Assembly: GCF_001048695.1 (NCBI RefSeq)
Contig: NZ_CVRB01000001.1
Location: 434,001-498,000, forward strand
DNA from: Neobacillus massiliamazoniensis
Lineage (GTDB): Bacteria; Bacillota; Bacilli; Bacillales; Cytobacillaceae
Length of the DNA: 64,000 nucleotides
Direction: 5' to 3'
A program made the translations under genes and the position numbers. This document shows, piece by piece, positions 20,150-30,723 of this stretch. A model generated the notes under the pieces. It was not told the origin of the DNA, did not search any database, and worked only from the letters and a program-made list of their open reading frames with translations. Each line of letters starts with the position of its first letter. Position 1 is the first letter of the stretch.

Positions 20150-21454
20150 CTACTCGAAAAAGTAACCAAGGAATTTTTTTACTTTTGATGACATCTTTTC
20201 TTCCGGATGTTTTTCTACTTTAGATTTTGGCTGTTGATGTTGCTGTTGCTGTTGCTGCACTTTAGGCACAGTTTTTTCAATTGGCTCAGAAATCGATGCT
20301 TGCCCACTGAAACTGCCTCCTGGCAATCTAGTACTCTTATAAGCATATTTGATGATCCCTACCCCAGTTGTATATTGAGGTTCTCTTACTCCAATATAAT
20401 CAGGAACAGCAACCCGTACTCTGTTTTGCAAAATCACTTGTGCAAGCTCTAACACACCTTGCATATTGGCAACACCGCCGGTTAGAACATACCCTCCCGG
20501 CATATCGGTTACGCCATATCGTTTCATTTCATGTAAAACAAGTTCAAAAATTTCTTCTAATCTAGCTTCTATAATATCAGATATTTCAAGCTGATTAAAT
20601 TGTTGGTGTTGATCACTTCCGATAATGGGTACACTAAAGACGACATCCTCTGATGCTTCATCATAAAAGGCATGTCCATATTTAACTTTAAGGTTTTCAG
20701 CATCCTCTGTGGAAGTACGCAAACCTACAGATAAATCTTTTGTTATATGGTCTCCTCCAACAGGAATAACGCTGGATGCCGATAAATAGCCATTTTCAAA
20801 AACGGCAAGTGTTGTTGAGCCGCCACCCAGATCAATGAGGGCAACACCAAGGTTTTTTTCATCTTTCGATAGGGCGTACTCACCGGCAGCAAGAGGTTGC
20901 ATAATAATGTCCAGAATCTCAAGTCCAGCACGTTCAACACAGCGTAAAGTATTAATTAAAACTGTTGTCGTTCCAGTTATAAGCGTACCTTCTACTTCCA
21001 AGCGAACACCAATCATACCCCGAGGGTCATTAATTTCATCTTTTCCGTCTAAGATAAACTGTTTTTGAATGACTCCAATTTTTTCTCTTTCAGGTGGAAT
21101 TGCTCCAACGTATGCTGCTTCAATAACGCGAAGTACATCTTCATTTGTAATTTCTCGATTTTGGCTGGAAACAGCAACAACACCACGACATGGCTGAAGC
21201 GATACATGATTTCCGCTAACACCGACATGAACCTTCCGAATTTCCAAACCTATCATTCGTTCCGCCTGCTCAATCGCCCTTTTAATCGAATGAACGGTGT
21301 CCTCCATATCAACGATGGATCCTTTTCTTAATCCTTCCGATTTCACATTCCCGACACCAATAATATTCAATGAGTCATTGACCATTTCACCAATGATTAC
21401 TTTTACACTGGACGTACCGATGTCAAGACTTACATATATTTCATTGCTGTTCAT
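20150..21454 (-). CDS. ftsA: Cell division protein FtsA (actin-like membrane anchor for FtsZ)
   Basis: Actin-fold ATPase: [15 protein letters not shown] (phosphate 1), the SHS2 subdomain 1[18 protein letters not shown] (phosphate 2) and [17 protein letters not shown] (adenosine). The C-terminus ends [11 protein letters not shown], the amphipathic membrane-targeting helix, preceded by a Q-rich linker (QQQQQHQQ). ATG at 21454 chosen ([11 protein letters not shown], 434 residues) since AAAAGGAGG precedes it; the in-frame extension to 21496 lacks support. Confidence 0.97.
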   Translation of the reverse strand: MNSNEIYVSLDIGTSSVKVIIGEMVNDSLNIIGVGNVKSEGLRKGSIVDMEDTVHSIKRAIEQAERMIGLEIRKVHVGVSGNHVSLQPCRGVVAVSSQNREITNEDVLRVIEAAYVGAIPPEREKIGVIQKQFILDGKDEINDPRGMIGVRLEVEGTLITGTTTVLINTLRCVERAGLEILDIIMQPLAAGEYALSKDEKNLGVALIDLGGGSTTLAVFENGYLSASSVIPVGGDHITKDLSVGLRTSTEDAENLKVKYGHAFYDEASEDVVFSVPIIGSDQHQQFNQLEISDIIEARLEEIFELVLHEMKRYGVTDMPGGYVLTGGVANMQGVLELAQVILQNRVRVAVPDYIGVREPQYTTGVGIIKYAYKSTRLPGGSFSGQASISEPIEKTVPKVQQQQQQHQQPKSKVEKHPEEKMSSKVKKFLGYFFE

Positions 21455-21542
21455 TCTTTGGCACCTCCTTTTAAAACTCCTTAAGTCGAACAACAATATA
21501 TTTTTTATTCAGATAAATTTCTTACGTATTCATCATATAAAA

Positions 21543-21571
21543 GTATTCGTCACTTTAAAATGATTCCCTTT
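21543..21571 (-). promoter_or_regulatory. Candidate SigH promoter of ftsAZ
   Basis: Minus strand: AAAGGGAAT (21563-21571), an 11-bp spacer and GACGAATAC (21543-21551), resembling the SigH consensus (RNAGGAWWW, then RNNGAATWW) with one mismatch in the -35. B. subtilis ftsAZ has a SigH promoter used at sporulation onset, which supports the assignment. Confidence 0.5.
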
Positions 21572-21578
21572 AAAAAAA

Positions 21579-21941
21579 TCAATTTTTTTCTAATTTTTCC
21601 TTTTTTGTTGACCATTTTGTCAATAATATCCTTCTAATAACAGCAATATTTTGGAATAATCTGACCCCAAAAGCAAATATGGCTGCTAGATATAAGTCTA
21701 CACCAAGATGAACTCCTAGAAAAGCTAAACCTGCGGCTAGTAAAATATTAAAAAAGAATCCCGATACAAATACTTTCTCATCATAAATATTTTGCAAGTG
21801 GGCCCTGATTCCTCCAAACAATGTATCAAAAGCGGCTAAAACAGCTATTGATAAATAATGTGAGTATTCCTCTGGAATTCGAATGTCTGTTAAAAGCCCG
21901 AGAATAATCCCAACGATCAACCCCATAATCGGAAGCCACAT
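21579..21941 (-). CDS. sbp: Small basic protein Sbp (DUF1290 membrane protein)
   Basis: 120 residues with three hydrophobic segments and the conserved stretch AFDTLFGGIRAHLQNIYDEK, then FGVRLFQNIAVIRR and a basic tail. The family sits between ylxX and ftsA in many Firmicutes; its role is not established. The start overlaps the last base of the ylxX stop codon, so the two are translationally coupled. Confidence 0.88.
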   Translation of the reverse strand: MWLPIMGLIVGIILGLLTDIRIPEEYSHYLSIAVLAAFDTLFGGIRAHLQNIYDEKVFVSGFFFNILLAAGLAFLGVHLGVDLYLAAIFAFGVRLFQNIAVIRRILLTKWSTKKEKLEKN

Positions 21942-22681
21942 TATGAACTTCCTCCTTCTTCTACGGTCTCCATTTCCTTAATCCGTATTGGATTATCATA
22001 AGCGGGAACAGTAACCGCTGGATTCGGAGATGTAACGGTAAGTCTAAGATTTTCTATGAAAAATTCTTCGGTCGATTTTGAGACCTGCATTCGATTAAAT
22101 AATTTTTCAGCAGCTTTCATATTATCAACAGCTGCTCTCACTTCAAACGGCATACTTCGAATCACATGCCCATCGATTTTCGTTTCTGAGTTTATATCGC
22201 GTATCACTGTGGTATTAATTATTCTTCTTCCATCAATAGACACATATTTTGCACCATACATGTTTAGCTCGTTTAATAATCTTTTTAAAAGTTCAGGAGA
22301 CACCACTTTCGTTACGGGTTTCCCTAATTGGATTTCTTCATAAACTGGCTCTATTTTCAGAATAATTCCCGGAGCCGTTACTTCTGTCAAACCCGCTTCT
22401 TGTTTCAACTCTTGCAATGTATCCCGCAGTGCCTGTTCTTTGCTCTGTTTTCGTTTTGAATCATAGGCTGCTAGTTTTTTTTCATTTGAACGGATTTCAG
22501 TCAATAAATTGGACTGTAATTCCTTTTCTTTTAATAAAGCATCTCGCAGCTGCCAAATATCGCGTGTATCCCTTTCAATCGGTTTTTTAACCGTTTGAAA
22601 TTGAATCGCAATCATGAAGCCGATAATGGCTGCAATCAAAGTAAAACTTGTCTTTTTATTTGGCTTGTCCACCGTTTCCAC
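21941..22681 (-). CDS. ylxX: DUF881 protein YlxX
   Basis: 246 residues: one N-terminal transmembrane helix (about residues 12-28), a coiled-coil region to about 95, then the DUF881 globular domain (VVSPELLKRLLNELNMYGAK, VSIDGRRIINTTVIRD). Extracytoplasmic protein of unknown function encoded in the division cluster, paralogous to its neighbour ylxW. GTG start at 22681; a second GTG three codons later with AGGTGG upstream is equally plausible. Confidence 0.85.
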   Translation of the reverse strand: METVDKPNKKTSFTLIAAIIGFMIAIQFQTVKKPIERDTRDIWQLRDALLKEKELQSNLLTEIRSNEKKLAAYDSKRKQSKEQALRDTLQELKQEAGLTEVTAPGIILKIEPVYEEIQLGKPVTKVVSPELLKRLLNELNMYGAKYVSIDGRRIINTTVIRDINSETKIDGHVIRSMPFEVRAAVDNMKAAEKLFNRMQVSKSTEEFFIENLRLTVTSPNPAVTVPAYDNPIRIKEMETVEEGGSS

Positions 22682-22719
22682 CTATCCCCTTCAAGAAATC
22701 TTCTTGTGGACAGAATTCA

Positions 22720-23430
22720 TTAGCTGCTTAAAATTGGATTTAGGGTTATTTCATTTTGTTTTTCGAGTGTAAAAACAATATGATCATTTACGAGTTGATC
22801 CTTAACCCCGCCATTTAAAGTCACGGCTGCAGATAAAACGTCTGGATCACCGATGGCCGTTATGACAAATGGAGCGGGATGCTCTATACCATCAACTGTA
22901 ATAACGGGACCATTGCAAACTATGTAAGAATGACTCGTAAGCCGCTGCCCGTTGATGGCAACCACTTCAGCCCCTGAAATATACAGCTCGGTCACCACTT
23001 TAAAGACATGTGATTCATGGACGAGATAGTTATTAACATTATCTTTCTTTGGATCATAAGCACCATCGGCAAGGGTAATTTTTATTCCTTTTCCTTTTAC
23101 CTTTGCTTTTCCAAGGAACATCCGGTACTTATCAGCATCCTCAGCAAGGTTAAAATAGACTTGTGTTTCTTTCGAGAGATTTTTTTCATTTTCTTTTACT
23201 TTTCCCTGCTTTTGGATTAATTCTTTTTGAAGCTTGCGGTTTGTCTCTTCTTGAGCAATGAGTTGATTTCTTAAATCAAGCGTCCTTTCCCATTGATCAC
23301 CTGTTATTCCAGATTGTTCCTTTTTGTTCTCTAATTGCGTCAGGTGATAGGAAAAAGACATTATATAACCGAGTACAAGGCAAACAAGTGATAATATAAC
23401 CTGATTACCCTGCACTCTTAGCTTTTTCAA
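22720..23430 (-). CDS. ylxW: DUF881 protein YlxW
   Basis: 236 residues with the same plan as YlxX: N-terminal membrane anchor, coiled coil, DUF881 domain (ELYISGAEVVAINGQRLTSH, PFVITAIGDPDVLSAAV). TTG start at 23430 with GGAGG upstream, inside the 3' end of divIB (26-nt overlap). The tandem DUF881 pair between divIB and sbp is conserved in bacilli; the biochemical role is unknown. Confidence 0.85.
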   Translation of the reverse strand: MKKLRVQGNQVILSLVCLVLGYIMSFSYHLTQLENKKEQSGITGDQWERTLDLRNQLIAQEETNRKLQKELIQKQGKVKENEKNLSKETQVYFNLAEDADKYRMFLGKAKVKGKGIKITLADGAYDPKKDNVNNYLVHESHVFKVVTELYISGAEVVAINGQRLTSHSYIVCNGPVITVDGIEHPAPFVITAIGDPDVLSAAVTLNGGVKDQLVNDHIVFTLEKQNEITLNPILSS

Positions 23431-24196
23431 CGGTTTTATCCTCCCCTTGCTGATCGAATGCCTTAAAGAACGAACCGACCTCTAAATCAATCATTCCTTT
23501 TTTACTAGGATCTAATTGGCTAATGATCGAAGGGTAATTGGCCATTTTTTCTGAAAAACTCCTTAAAGTAGCACTAACCTCAAAACCGTCATTCATAAAT
23601 AAAATGATATGATTTTGATCTGTTTTTGTCGGAGAATAGTGAATTTCAGAAATGGAATTAAGAATTTCATCAGGCAGGTTTTCAAGCCCCGTTACCATAT
23701 CATTTAGTACAGGCCCATCTTTAAAGTCGAATAAAATAGGGGAATTTGCAGGAAGTTCAGCTATTTTTCTATCTTTAAGAATTTTTCCATTTTCCAATAC
23801 TGGATAATAGGCATTATCTGTTTGAAGATAGGCAACTCTTTTATGTTCTTGTACTTGAATGATAATCGTATTTGGCCATTTAATATTGACACTTGCTTTT
23901 TTTATTTCAGATAAACTTTTTAAATGCGACGTAACATCTTCTGTTTTTACCTTCCAAATGTTGGTGTTCGTTGAAATGCCGGATTGACTAATTAATTCAG
24001 TGCTCGAATAAATTTTATTGCCTTTCACAACAATGTTCTTGACGTGACTTAAAGGTGATTGTGCATAAGCGACAACTAAAATTATTGCAAAAAACAAAGA
24101 GAGCAAGAATATTAGCCTTCTATTTGCCTTTCGCTTTCTTTGCTCTTTTAGCTTCGGAATCCGATCTTCAAGAGCAACAATCTTGCTTTTTTCCAT
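23405..24196 (-). CDS. divIB: Cell division protein DivIB/FtsQ
   Basis: Bitopic divisome protein that works with DivIC and FtsL to control septal peptidoglycan synthesis. Basic cytoplasmic N-terminus (LKEQRKRKANRR), one transmembrane helix (LIFLLSLFFAIILVVAYAQS), then the POTRA domain (LSHVKNIVVKGNKIYSSTEL) and beta domain. Start at 24196 (MEKSKIVALEDRIPKL, 263 residues) is preferred to 24271 because the extension is non-homologous and a G-rich RBS lies before 24196. Confidence 0.92.
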   Translation of the reverse strand: MEKSKIVALEDRIPKLKEQRKRKANRRLIFLLSLFFAIILVVAYAQSPLSHVKNIVVKGNKIYSSTELISQSGISTNTNIWKVKTEDVTSHLKSLSEIKKASVNIKWPNTIIIQVQEHKRVAYLQTDNAYYPVLENGKILKDRKIAELPANSPILFDFKDGPVLNDMVTGLENLPDEILNSISEIHYSPTKTDQNHIILFMNDGFEVSATLRSFSEKMANYPSIISQLDPSKKGMIDLEVGSFFKAFDQQGEDKTVEKAKSAG

Positions 24197-24357
24197 CCCT
24201 TTCCCCCCAAAAAAATAGTTGCCGCTATGCTCAGGGCTCATGCAAAGAGAAAACAACAGCACGTAAGGCATGCCGTCATTATATTTTCAGTAGTTTTTTC
24301 GCCTAATTATAATGAGTAATTATATCACAATATTTGTCATTCGTAAGAGGTTTATTA

Positions 24358-25266
24358 CTACTTTCTTCCGATTATTTCTACTTCTGTTTCTATTTTAATT
24401 TCATATAATTGGTAGATGGTATCCTTTACATGTTCGATTAACGCAAGAACATCTCCTGCTGTGGCATTACCTGCATTAACGATAAAATTCCCATGCATAT
24501 CGGATATTTTTGCACCACCAATACTGAAACCCTTCAGCCCTGCCACTTCAATTAATTTACCGGCATAGTGAGGTAGGGGATTCCGAAATATACTTCCTGC
24601 ACAAGGAAAGTTCCACGGTTGCGTTTCCTTTCGGTAATCTTTGTTCTTTTGCATTTGTGAAACAATTTCATCCCTGTCACCCGCTGCAAGCTCAAAAACC
24701 GCTTCCACAACAATCCCTGGGCGTTTTATTTGTAACACAGATGTCCTGTAGGTAAACTCCATTTCTTCATTTGATAGCCATTCAAATGATCCATCCTCAA
24801 ATAATATATGAGCACGTTTTAAGATTTTACTAATATCTGAACCATGGGCACCAGCGTTCATATAAACAGCACCGCCGACTGACCCGGGAATACCACTGGC
24901 AAATTCCAGACCAGTCAACCCTTTTTTACTAATTAAAGTGGAAAGGCTTACGAGTGAATAGCCTCCCCCAACGGTAATTTCTGTACCATTTATTGTTAGG
25001 GTATCTAAGCCTGAACCGAGCTTAATGACTGCACCTTCAATGCCTTTGTCAGAGACTAGCAAGTTTGAGCCTCTGCCAATTGCCCGCCAGTTAATGCGGT
25101 GTTTTCTAATTACTTCCATGACCATTTTTAAATGAATCACAGACGATGGCTCAATATAAAGGTCAGCAGGTCCGCCTATTTTAATCGTGGTATGATTGGC
25201 AAGAGGTTCATTTTTTTTTATTTTACCGATATTTAAAGCTTGTAACTCTGAAAATATTTCATCCAT
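24358..25266 (-). CDS. murB: UDP-N-acetylenolpyruvoylglucosamine reductase
   Basis: FAD-dependent reductase that makes UDP-MurNAc. FAD-binding motifs [12 protein letters not shown] and [18 protein letters not shown] are intact, the proton-donor Ser lies in CAGSIFRNP, and the C-terminal Glu in [10 protein letters not shown]. Type II MurB (about 302 residues, lacking the type I insertion), as in B. subtilis. Lies between murG and divIB. An AAGG-type RBS lies about 10 nt before the ATG. Confidence 0.96.
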   Translation of the reverse strand: MDEIFSELQALNIGKIKKNEPLANHTTIKIGGPADLYIEPSSVIHLKMVMEVIRKHRINWRAIGRGSNLLVSDKGIEGAVIKLGSGLDTLTINGTEITVGGGYSLVSLSTLISKKGLTGLEFASGIPGSVGGAVYMNAGAHGSDISKILKRAHILFEDGSFEWLSNEEMEFTYRTSVLQIKRPGIVVEAVFELAAGDRDEIVSQMQKNKDYRKETQPWNFPCAGSIFRNPLPHYAGKLIEVAGLKGFSIGGAKISDMHGNFIVNAGNATAGDVLALIEHVKDTIYQLYEIKIETEVEIIGRK

Positions 25267-25329
25267 TCAAATCACCTTACTTTCAATTACTGTCTTATCA
25301 TTTTAATTTATGCTGAATATTTATATGGG

Positions 25330-26433
25330 CTACTTCTGATTTCCCTTGACAAGCAGTTCCATAAGCTTATAGAGCCTTCTCGCAGCATCGGGAATACCCA
25401 TGCTTTTTGCTTTTAATTTCATTTCTTTAAGTTTTTCTTGATCTAATAGAATTTGATCAATGTGGTTAACTAGGCTCTTGCTGATCAAATCCTTTTCCAG
25501 TAATAATGTCGCTGCACCATTATTACTTAGCGATCTTGCATTTTTTTCCTGATGATTATTTGTCACATACGGACTTGGAATTAGTATACTTGGAATACCA
25601 AGGGATGTTAATTCCGCCAATGTTGTTGCACCAGCCCTTGATACAACTAAATCGATTCCCGCCAATACTTCAGGCATATTATGAATAAACGGCTTAATGA
25701 CAACATTTTTTGGATTTCCTACTAATTCCACTTCTTTTTTAACATCTTCAAAATGAACTTCTCCCGTAATATATAAAACTTGATAAGGTTTCGCACCAAA
25801 TTCTGACAATGATTTTATTACGGCCTCATTGATTGGCTTTGCTCCCCTGCTTCCGCCAAATATTAAAACAGCGGGCATCGTTGTACTTAAACCTGCAGAA
25901 AGTCTGCCCTGAATACCATCCTTGCCAATTACTTCAGATGCTCGGGGATTACCGGTAAATTCCACTTTTTCTTTTGGAAAGTATTCCTTTGCCTCTTCAA
26001 AACAAACAGCAATTTTTTTGACATAACGGCTTAAAAATTTATTGGTCAGACCGGGCACACTATTTTGTTCGTGTATAATGGTTGGAATTTTTAATTTTGC
26101 TGCTGCATAAACAACAGGCCCACATACATACCCGCCCGTTCCAATTACGATATCAGGCTTGAATTCTTTTAATATTTTTTTACAATCGTTTACACCTTTT
26201 AAAAATCTATATACTGTTTTTACATTCTCAAATGAGAGCTTTCGTTTAAATCCTGTTATATAAATGGATTTAAAAGGAATATTCTCTCTTGGTACCAGAT
26301 TACTTTCTAAGCCATTTTTTGTTCCTATGTATAAAAATTCAGCATCCTTCGTTTCCTTTTGAATTTCTCTTATTAGTGCTAGCGCAGGGTATATATGTCC
26401 GCCAGTTCCACCGCCGCTTACCACAATTTTCAT
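25330..26433 (-). CDS. murG: Lipid II synthase: UDP-GlcNAc transferase MurG
   Basis: GT28 glycosyltransferase that adds GlcNAc to lipid I at the inner membrane face. Diagnostic motifs: [14 protein letters not shown] (G loop 1), [25 protein letters not shown] and [20 protein letters not shown]. Start at 26433 (MKIVVSGGG, 367 residues), with GGAG upstream; an in-frame GTG four codons earlier has poor spacing. Order spoVE-murG-murB-divIB as in B. subtilis. Confidence 0.96.
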   Translation of the reverse strand: MKIVVSGGGTGGHIYPALALIREIQKETKDAEFLYIGTKNGLESNLVPRENIPFKSIYITGFKRKLSFENVKTVYRFLKGVNDCKKILKEFKPDIVIGTGGYVCGPVVYAAAKLKIPTIIHEQNSVPGLTNKFLSRYVKKIAVCFEEAKEYFPKEKVEFTGNPRASEVIGKDGIQGRLSAGLSTTMPAVLIFGGSRGAKPINEAVIKSLSEFGAKPYQVLYITGEVHFEDVKKEVELVGNPKNVVIKPFIHNMPEVLAGIDLVVSRAGATTLAELTSLGIPSILIPSPYVTNNHQEKNARSLSNNGAATLLLEKDLISKSLVNHIDQILLDQEKLKEMKLKAKSMGIPDAARRLYKLMELLVKGNQK

Positions 26434-26571
26434 GTTTTTACACACTCCTAATAAATTCGATGAGAAAGTTTACCTTTCCCTCCGATTACACTATCTTACT
26501 ATAAAAATAAACTGAATCAAGTATATAGAAAAGATTGTTATAGAAATGAAAAGATATCTATACAATCGTCA

Positions 26572-26605
26572 AATAAAAAAAATACCCTGCTAACGCAACA
26601 GGGTA
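26572..26605 (-). terminator. Terminator downstream of spoVE
   Basis: Minus-strand stem TACCCTG/CAGGGTA (26583-26605) with a T-rich run on its 3' side (26573-26582). It lies right after the spoVE stop, between spoVE and murG. Confidence 0.8.
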
Positions 26606-26607
26606 AA

Positions 26608-27708
26608 CTAATAACGTGAATATCGACTAATATTTAGTAAAACACCGATTGCCATTAACATTAATGTTAAGGACGAACCACCATAGCTTAAAAATGGCAA
26701 AGTAATTCCTGTAACTGGCATCAACCCTGTGACAACACCGATATTTATCATAACTTGAATCGCAATCATCGCAATGATCCCAACAGCAAGAAAGCTGCCA
26801 TAAAGGTCCGGTGCGCCGAGCGCAATGCGAATCCCTCGCCATAATAAGAGCGAAAACAAGAGCAAGATAAACGTCCCACCAATAAATCCTAATTCCTCAG
26901 ATAAAATGGCAAAAATAAAATCAGTTTGCGGTTCGGGCAAATAGAAAAATTTTTGTCTGCTTTGACCTAGACCAAGTCCAAATAATCCACCTGGACCAAT
27001 CGCATATAGGGATTGAATAATTTGAAATCCGCTACCAAGCGGGTCTGACCATGGATCTAAATAGGAAGTAATCCGTTGCAAACGATAGGGTGCTGACACG
27101 ACCAACCCGACAAACCCCATAACTCCCAGCAAACCTAATAAAGCAAAATGGAAAATCCTAGCTCCAGCAATAAAAATCATGACTACACAAGTTCCAATCA
27201 TAACGGTTCCAGTCCCTAAATCAGGCTGAAGCATAATCATGGCAAAGGCGATAAATACTAGTCCTAAAGATGGGATCAGACCTTTACGGAATGAGGTAAT
27301 TAATTTTTGATTTTCAGAAAGATATTTTGCTAAAAAGGCTATCATTGCCAGTTTCATGAATTCAGAAGGCTGTATGGAGAAAGCCCCCACCCCTATCCAA
27401 CTTCTCGAACCGTTACGGACATTTCCAATTCCAGGGATGAGGACGAGTACTAATAAAACAAAACAAACAATTATAATTGTTTTCGACCAAGTTCTCCATG
27501 TCCAATAGTTAATATTCATTATAAAAAACATCGCAACAATTCCAACTCCTGCAAATAGGATTTGCCTTTTAGCAAAGAAAAAGGAGTCTTGGAATTTATG
27601 CTCGGCCCATACAGCACTTGCGCTATACACCATAATCAAGCCTACTGCAAGCAGTGTAAATGTAATAATCATCAAAATTAAATCAGGAGTGGTTCTCTTT
27701 GTCGGCAC
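26608..27708 (-). CDS. spoVE: SpoVE, SEDS-family peptidoglycan polymerase for spore cortex
   Basis: 366 residues with about ten transmembrane segments. SEDS motifs: NGSRSWIGVGAFSIQPSEFM, QPDLGTGTVMIGT, EELGFIGG and the C-terminal PFLSYGGSSL. FtsW, RodA and SpoVE share these motifs; location between murD and murG identifies SpoVE, the partner of SpoVD in cortex synthesis. GTG start at 27708 with AGGTGGG upstream. A family B element and about 65 nt separate it from murD. Confidence 0.92.
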   Translation of the reverse strand: MPTKRTTPDLILMIITFTLLAVGLIMVYSASAVWAEHKFQDSFFFAKRQILFAGVGIVAMFFIMNINYWTWRTWSKTIIIVCFVLLVLVLIPGIGNVRNGSRSWIGVGAFSIQPSEFMKLAMIAFLAKYLSENQKLITSFRKGLIPSLGLVFIAFAMIMLQPDLGTGTVMIGTCVVMIFIAGARIFHFALLGLLGVMGFVGLVVSAPYRLQRITSYLDPWSDPLGSGFQIIQSLYAIGPGGLFGLGLGQSRQKFFYLPEPQTDFIFAILSEELGFIGGTFILLLFSLLLWRGIRIALGAPDLYGSFLAVGIIAMIAIQVMINIGVVTGLMPVTGITLPFLSYGGSSLTLMLMAIGVLLNISRYSRY

Positions 27709-27768
27709 TTTCTACCCACCTCAAAACTACAAGTTTTAGGGTTTGTGGTGGAAGACTACAATAATTGT

Positions 27769-27947
27769 CCAGCTTCAGCACCTAGCCCTCGAGGTCATAA
27801 GCCACTCCCAAAATGAGGGCAAAAAGCGCCTTCTTTTTGGGAGCGTCTTATGCTTGTCGGGGCTGAGCATTAAGGAAAACTTCCTTGAAATGCTCCGCAG
27901 GAACAAGCTGTGCTTGTTCCGAAGGCGCTTCCGCTTTTCTTGGGACA
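27769..27947 (-). repeat. Family B repeat between murD and spoVE
   Basis: On the minus strand it runs from AAGAAAAGCGGAAGCGCC, a few nt after the murD stop, to GCTGAAGCTGGACAATT. The inner arm CTCCCAAAA/TTTTGGGAG replaces TTCCAAAA/TTTTGGAA of other copies, a paired change. About 50 bp of extra hairpin (GGAACAAGC/GCTTGTTCC and GGAAAACTTCC-type) is inserted in the 5' arm. Confidence 0.85.
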
Positions 27948-27952
27948 AACCC

Positions 27953-29305
27953 TTACTTAAGCTTATGCACGGCCTCGATAAAAATGTCTCCCCTGATTTC
28001 AAAACTTATATATTGATCCCAACTGGCACAAGCGGGAGACAATAAAATAATATCACCTGATTCTGAATATCGGTAAGCTTCAGGCACAGCCTTTTCAACA
28101 TTATCGACTCGCTTGATATTTTTTATTCCTGCCTCTCTTGCGACTCTTTCAAGTTTTGGCGCTGTTTCGCCAAATGTAATGAGTGCCTTCACATTCTTGA
28201 AATACGGTATCAGTTCATCAAATTCATTGCCACGGTCGAGTCCACCCGCTAGTAAAACGATAGGTGTATCAAACGCTGTCAAAGCTTTAACCGTTGCTAA
28301 AATATTGGTTGCTTTAGAATCGTTATATACTTTAATACCGTTTATTTCTTCCACGAATTGCAGGCGGTGCCTGACACCAGTAAATGTTCTTAGGACTTCT
28401 TGAATGGCGGTATTTTCAACACCTGAAAGCTTGCTGGCAGCCATTGCTGAAAGGATATTTTCTAGATTATGGGTTCCTGGTAAGGCTATGTCTTTGATTT
28501 CCATTACTCTTTCGCCATCAAAGCATATCCAACCATTACGAATATCTGCGCCATTTAAAACCTGCTTCTTCGTTGAAAAAGGGACAATGGTAGCCTTCGA
28601 GTTGCGCGCAATATCAAACGTTTCTTCCTGATCTGCATTGATGATTAAATATTCATCGTCTGTTTGATTTTTCGTAATATTGGATTTTGCCTCAAAGTAG
28701 TTTTTCCTTGTACCATGGTAATCCAAATGAGCATCATATAGGTTTGTTATAATTGCAATTTTCGGATTAAAGGTTTCAATCCCCATTAATTGAAATGATG
28801 ACAGCTCAATAACAATCGCATTGTCTTTTGTTGCTGTTTCCGCTACACCAGAAGCGACAGTTCCAATATTACCTGCGATTAACGGCTGTTTGTTTCCTTT
28901 CTTCAACATTTCAAAAACTAAGGTTGTTGTTGTTGTTTTACCATTTGTTCCAGTAATTCCGACAAAAGGAGCTTCTGCTATTTGATAGGCAAGCTCCACT
29001 TCCGTGATAACAGGGATCCCTTTTTCAAAAGCCCCTTCTATCATTGGATTGGTATAAGGAATTCCAGGATTTTTTACAATCAGTTCAAAGCCTTCATCAA
29101 GAAGCTCAATAGGATGCTCACCGCAAATAACCTTAATACCCTGTTCTAATAGTCCCTGTGCTGCTGGGTTTTCGGACAATGGTTTTTTATCATTAACAGT
29201 AACAAATGCACCAAGCTTATGTAATAGACTTGCGGCAGTTACTCCGCTTTTTGCCAAACCCAAAACGAGTATTTTTTTATGAAGATACGTTTCTATTTTT
29301 TTCAC
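27953..29305 (-). CDS. murD: UDP-MurNAc-L-alanine:D-glutamate ligase
   Basis: Adds D-Glu to UDP-MurNAc-Ala. The Mur ligase P-loop is in [39 protein letters not shown] and [21 protein letters not shown] and [12 protein letters not shown] are MurD landmarks. 450 residues, normal. GTG start at 29305 follows directly on the mraY stop codon with no gap, RBS GAGGTG lying in the last codons of mraY. Followed by a family B element. Confidence 0.96.
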   Translation of the reverse strand: MKKIETYLHKKILVLGLAKSGVTAASLLHKLGAFVTVNDKKPLSENPAAQGLLEQGIKVICGEHPIELLDEGFELIVKNPGIPYTNPMIEGAFEKGIPVITEVELAYQIAEAPFVGITGTNGKTTTTTLVFEMLKKGNKQPLIAGNIGTVASGVAETATKDNAIVIELSSFQLMGIETFNPKIAIITNLYDAHLDYHGTRKNYFEAKSNITKNQTDDEYLIINADQEETFDIARNSKATIVPFSTKKQVLNGADIRNGWICFDGERVMEIKDIALPGTHNLENILSAMAASKLSGVENTAIQEVLRTFTGVRHRLQFVEEINGIKVYNDSKATNILATVKALTAFDTPIVLLAGGLDRGNEFDELIPYFKNVKALITFGETAPKLERVAREAGIKNIKRVDNVEKAVPEAYRYSESGDIILLSPACASWDQYISFEIRGDIFIEAVHKLK

Positions 29306-30280
29306 TTACAACCACACCTCGATATAAATTCCAAGTATTGCGCATATTAATCCTACACTCCAAAACGTCACAACGACCCGCCATTCTGACCAACCAGAAA
29401 GTTCATAATGATGATGTAATGGACTCATTTTAAAGATTCGTTTTCCTGTCGTTTTGAAAGAAATAACCTGCAAAATAACAGATAATGTTTCCATTACAAA
29501 TACTGCACCAATTAGAAGAAGTAAAAATTCAAGCTTCGTCAAAATCGAAATAGCGGCAATGGCGCCACCAAGTGCCAACGATCCCGTGTCTCCCATGAAT
29601 ACCTTTGCCGGATGTGCGTTAAAGACGAGAAAACCTAAGACGGCCCCGACAACCGCCACCGAAAAGATTGCTATTTCCATTTCGGATTGATTCCAGGCGA
29701 GAACAGCATACGCACCAAAAGCAATCGCCGCGGTACCTGATAATAGTCCATCTAACCCATCTGTTAAGTTAACCGCATTGGAAAAGCCAACGAGCCAAAA
29801 GATAATAAAAAACACAAATAACCACCCAAAATCAATTGATTGCGATGTAAAAGGCAGTTTGATTTCAGTCGGATACCCATTATGTTTATAGACTAGATAA
29901 AAAATGACAGAAATAATAATTTGCCCTAAGAGCTTTTGCTTTGAGGTTAATCCAAGATTCCGCTTCAAAACAACTTTTATAAAATCATCTAAAAACCCAA
30001 GCAGCCCAAATCCAACTGTAACTAGCAACAGTAAATAGGTTTTTACACCTGGTTCTGAAAATTTCCCTGTCATTACTAGTGTTGTAATAATAATAGAAAA
30101 TAATATCATAATCCCGCCCATCGTCGGTGTACCAGTTTTCTTTAGGTGGGATTTTGGTCCTTCCTCACGGATGCTTTGTCCAAATTTTAACCTTCTTAAG
30201 AAAGGAATAAAAAGTGGAGATAATAATACAGTAATTAAAAAACCCATAATGATTGAGAATAAGATAACTTGCTCCAACAT
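29306..30280 (-). CDS. mraY: Phospho-MurNAc-pentapeptide translocase
   Basis: Ten-pass membrane enzyme that makes lipid I from UDP-MurNAc-pentapeptide and undecaprenyl phosphate. Catalytic motifs: [49 protein letters not shown] and [13 protein letters not shown]. 324 residues. Begins 2 nt after the solo MurF-domain ORF; its GGGGGGAAT RBS lies in the last codons of that ORF. Confidence 0.96.
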   Translation of the reverse strand: MLEQVILFSIIMGFLITVLLSPLFIPFLRRLKFGQSIREEGPKSHLKKTGTPTMGGIMILFSIIITTLVMTGKFSEPGVKTYLLLLVTVGFGLLGFLDDFIKVVLKRNLGLTSKQKLLGQIIISVIFYLVYKHNGYPTEIKLPFTSQSIDFGWLFVFFIIFWLVGFSNAVNLTDGLDGLLSGTAAIAFGAYAVLAWNQSEMEIAIFSVAVVGAVLGFLVFNAHPAKVFMGDTGSLALGGAIAAISILTKLEFLLLLIGAVFVMETLSVILQVISFKTTGKRIFKMSPLHHHYELSGWSEWRVVVTFWSVGLICAILGIYIEVWL

Positions 30281-30282
30281 TT

Positions 30283-30723
30283 TTATTCCCCCCTTCCCAT
30301 ATTCTCCAAATTGCTTCTATCTGAAATTTTTTCCAGCATTACCGCTATATCATATGATAAATCATTTTTATTAAGAACAAATTTAGTTGTTTCCATTTCC
30401 TTAGTCTCTTCCCCACTTAATTTTTCAAGATAAAATTGTACAACCATTTGCAGCGCTTCTACCAGGTTGGAAGTAAAAAACAATGGGAAATGATTAGGAG
30501 TATATCTTGGGAGTTTTTTTCCCTTATCCCAAATAGCGGCGATTGCTCCATTGGCAATCGCCTCTTGTAATTCCCCGCCATCTGATTCTCCGCTTAATGG
30601 TATATAAACGCCCTTCGGCTGTCTGCACTTCGAATCATCCGTAAATGTAAACACCGAAAGGTCAACTTGTGCACCCCTGTGATCATTAAACAAAAATGCC
30701 AAGTCTTTTAAATCTAAATACAT
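30283..30723 (-). CDS. Stand-alone MurF-like N-terminal (substrate-binding) domain protein
   Basis: 146 residues that align by eye with domain 1 of MurF/MurE ligases: [20 protein letters not shown] corresponds to the 'DSR...G.LF.A..G' strand region, then [20 protein letters not shown] and [16 protein letters not shown]. There is no GTNGKT P-loop, central ATPase domain or C-terminal domain, so it cannot be a ligase by itself. It overlaps the murE stop by 10 nt, has a good RBS (GAGGAG, 9 nt from the ATG) and ends 2 nt before mraY, so it looks maintained rather than decaying. B. subtilis has no gene here (its murF is elsewhere). Function unknown; an eroded murF is the alternative. Confidence 0.72.
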   Translation of the reverse strand: MYLDLKDLAFLFNDHRGAQVDLSVFTFTDDSKCRQPKGVYIPLSGESDGGELQEAIANGAIAAIWDKGKKLPRYTPNHFPLFFTSNLVEALQMVVQFYLEKLSGEETKEMETTKFVLNKNDLSYDIAVMLEKISDRSNLENMGRGE

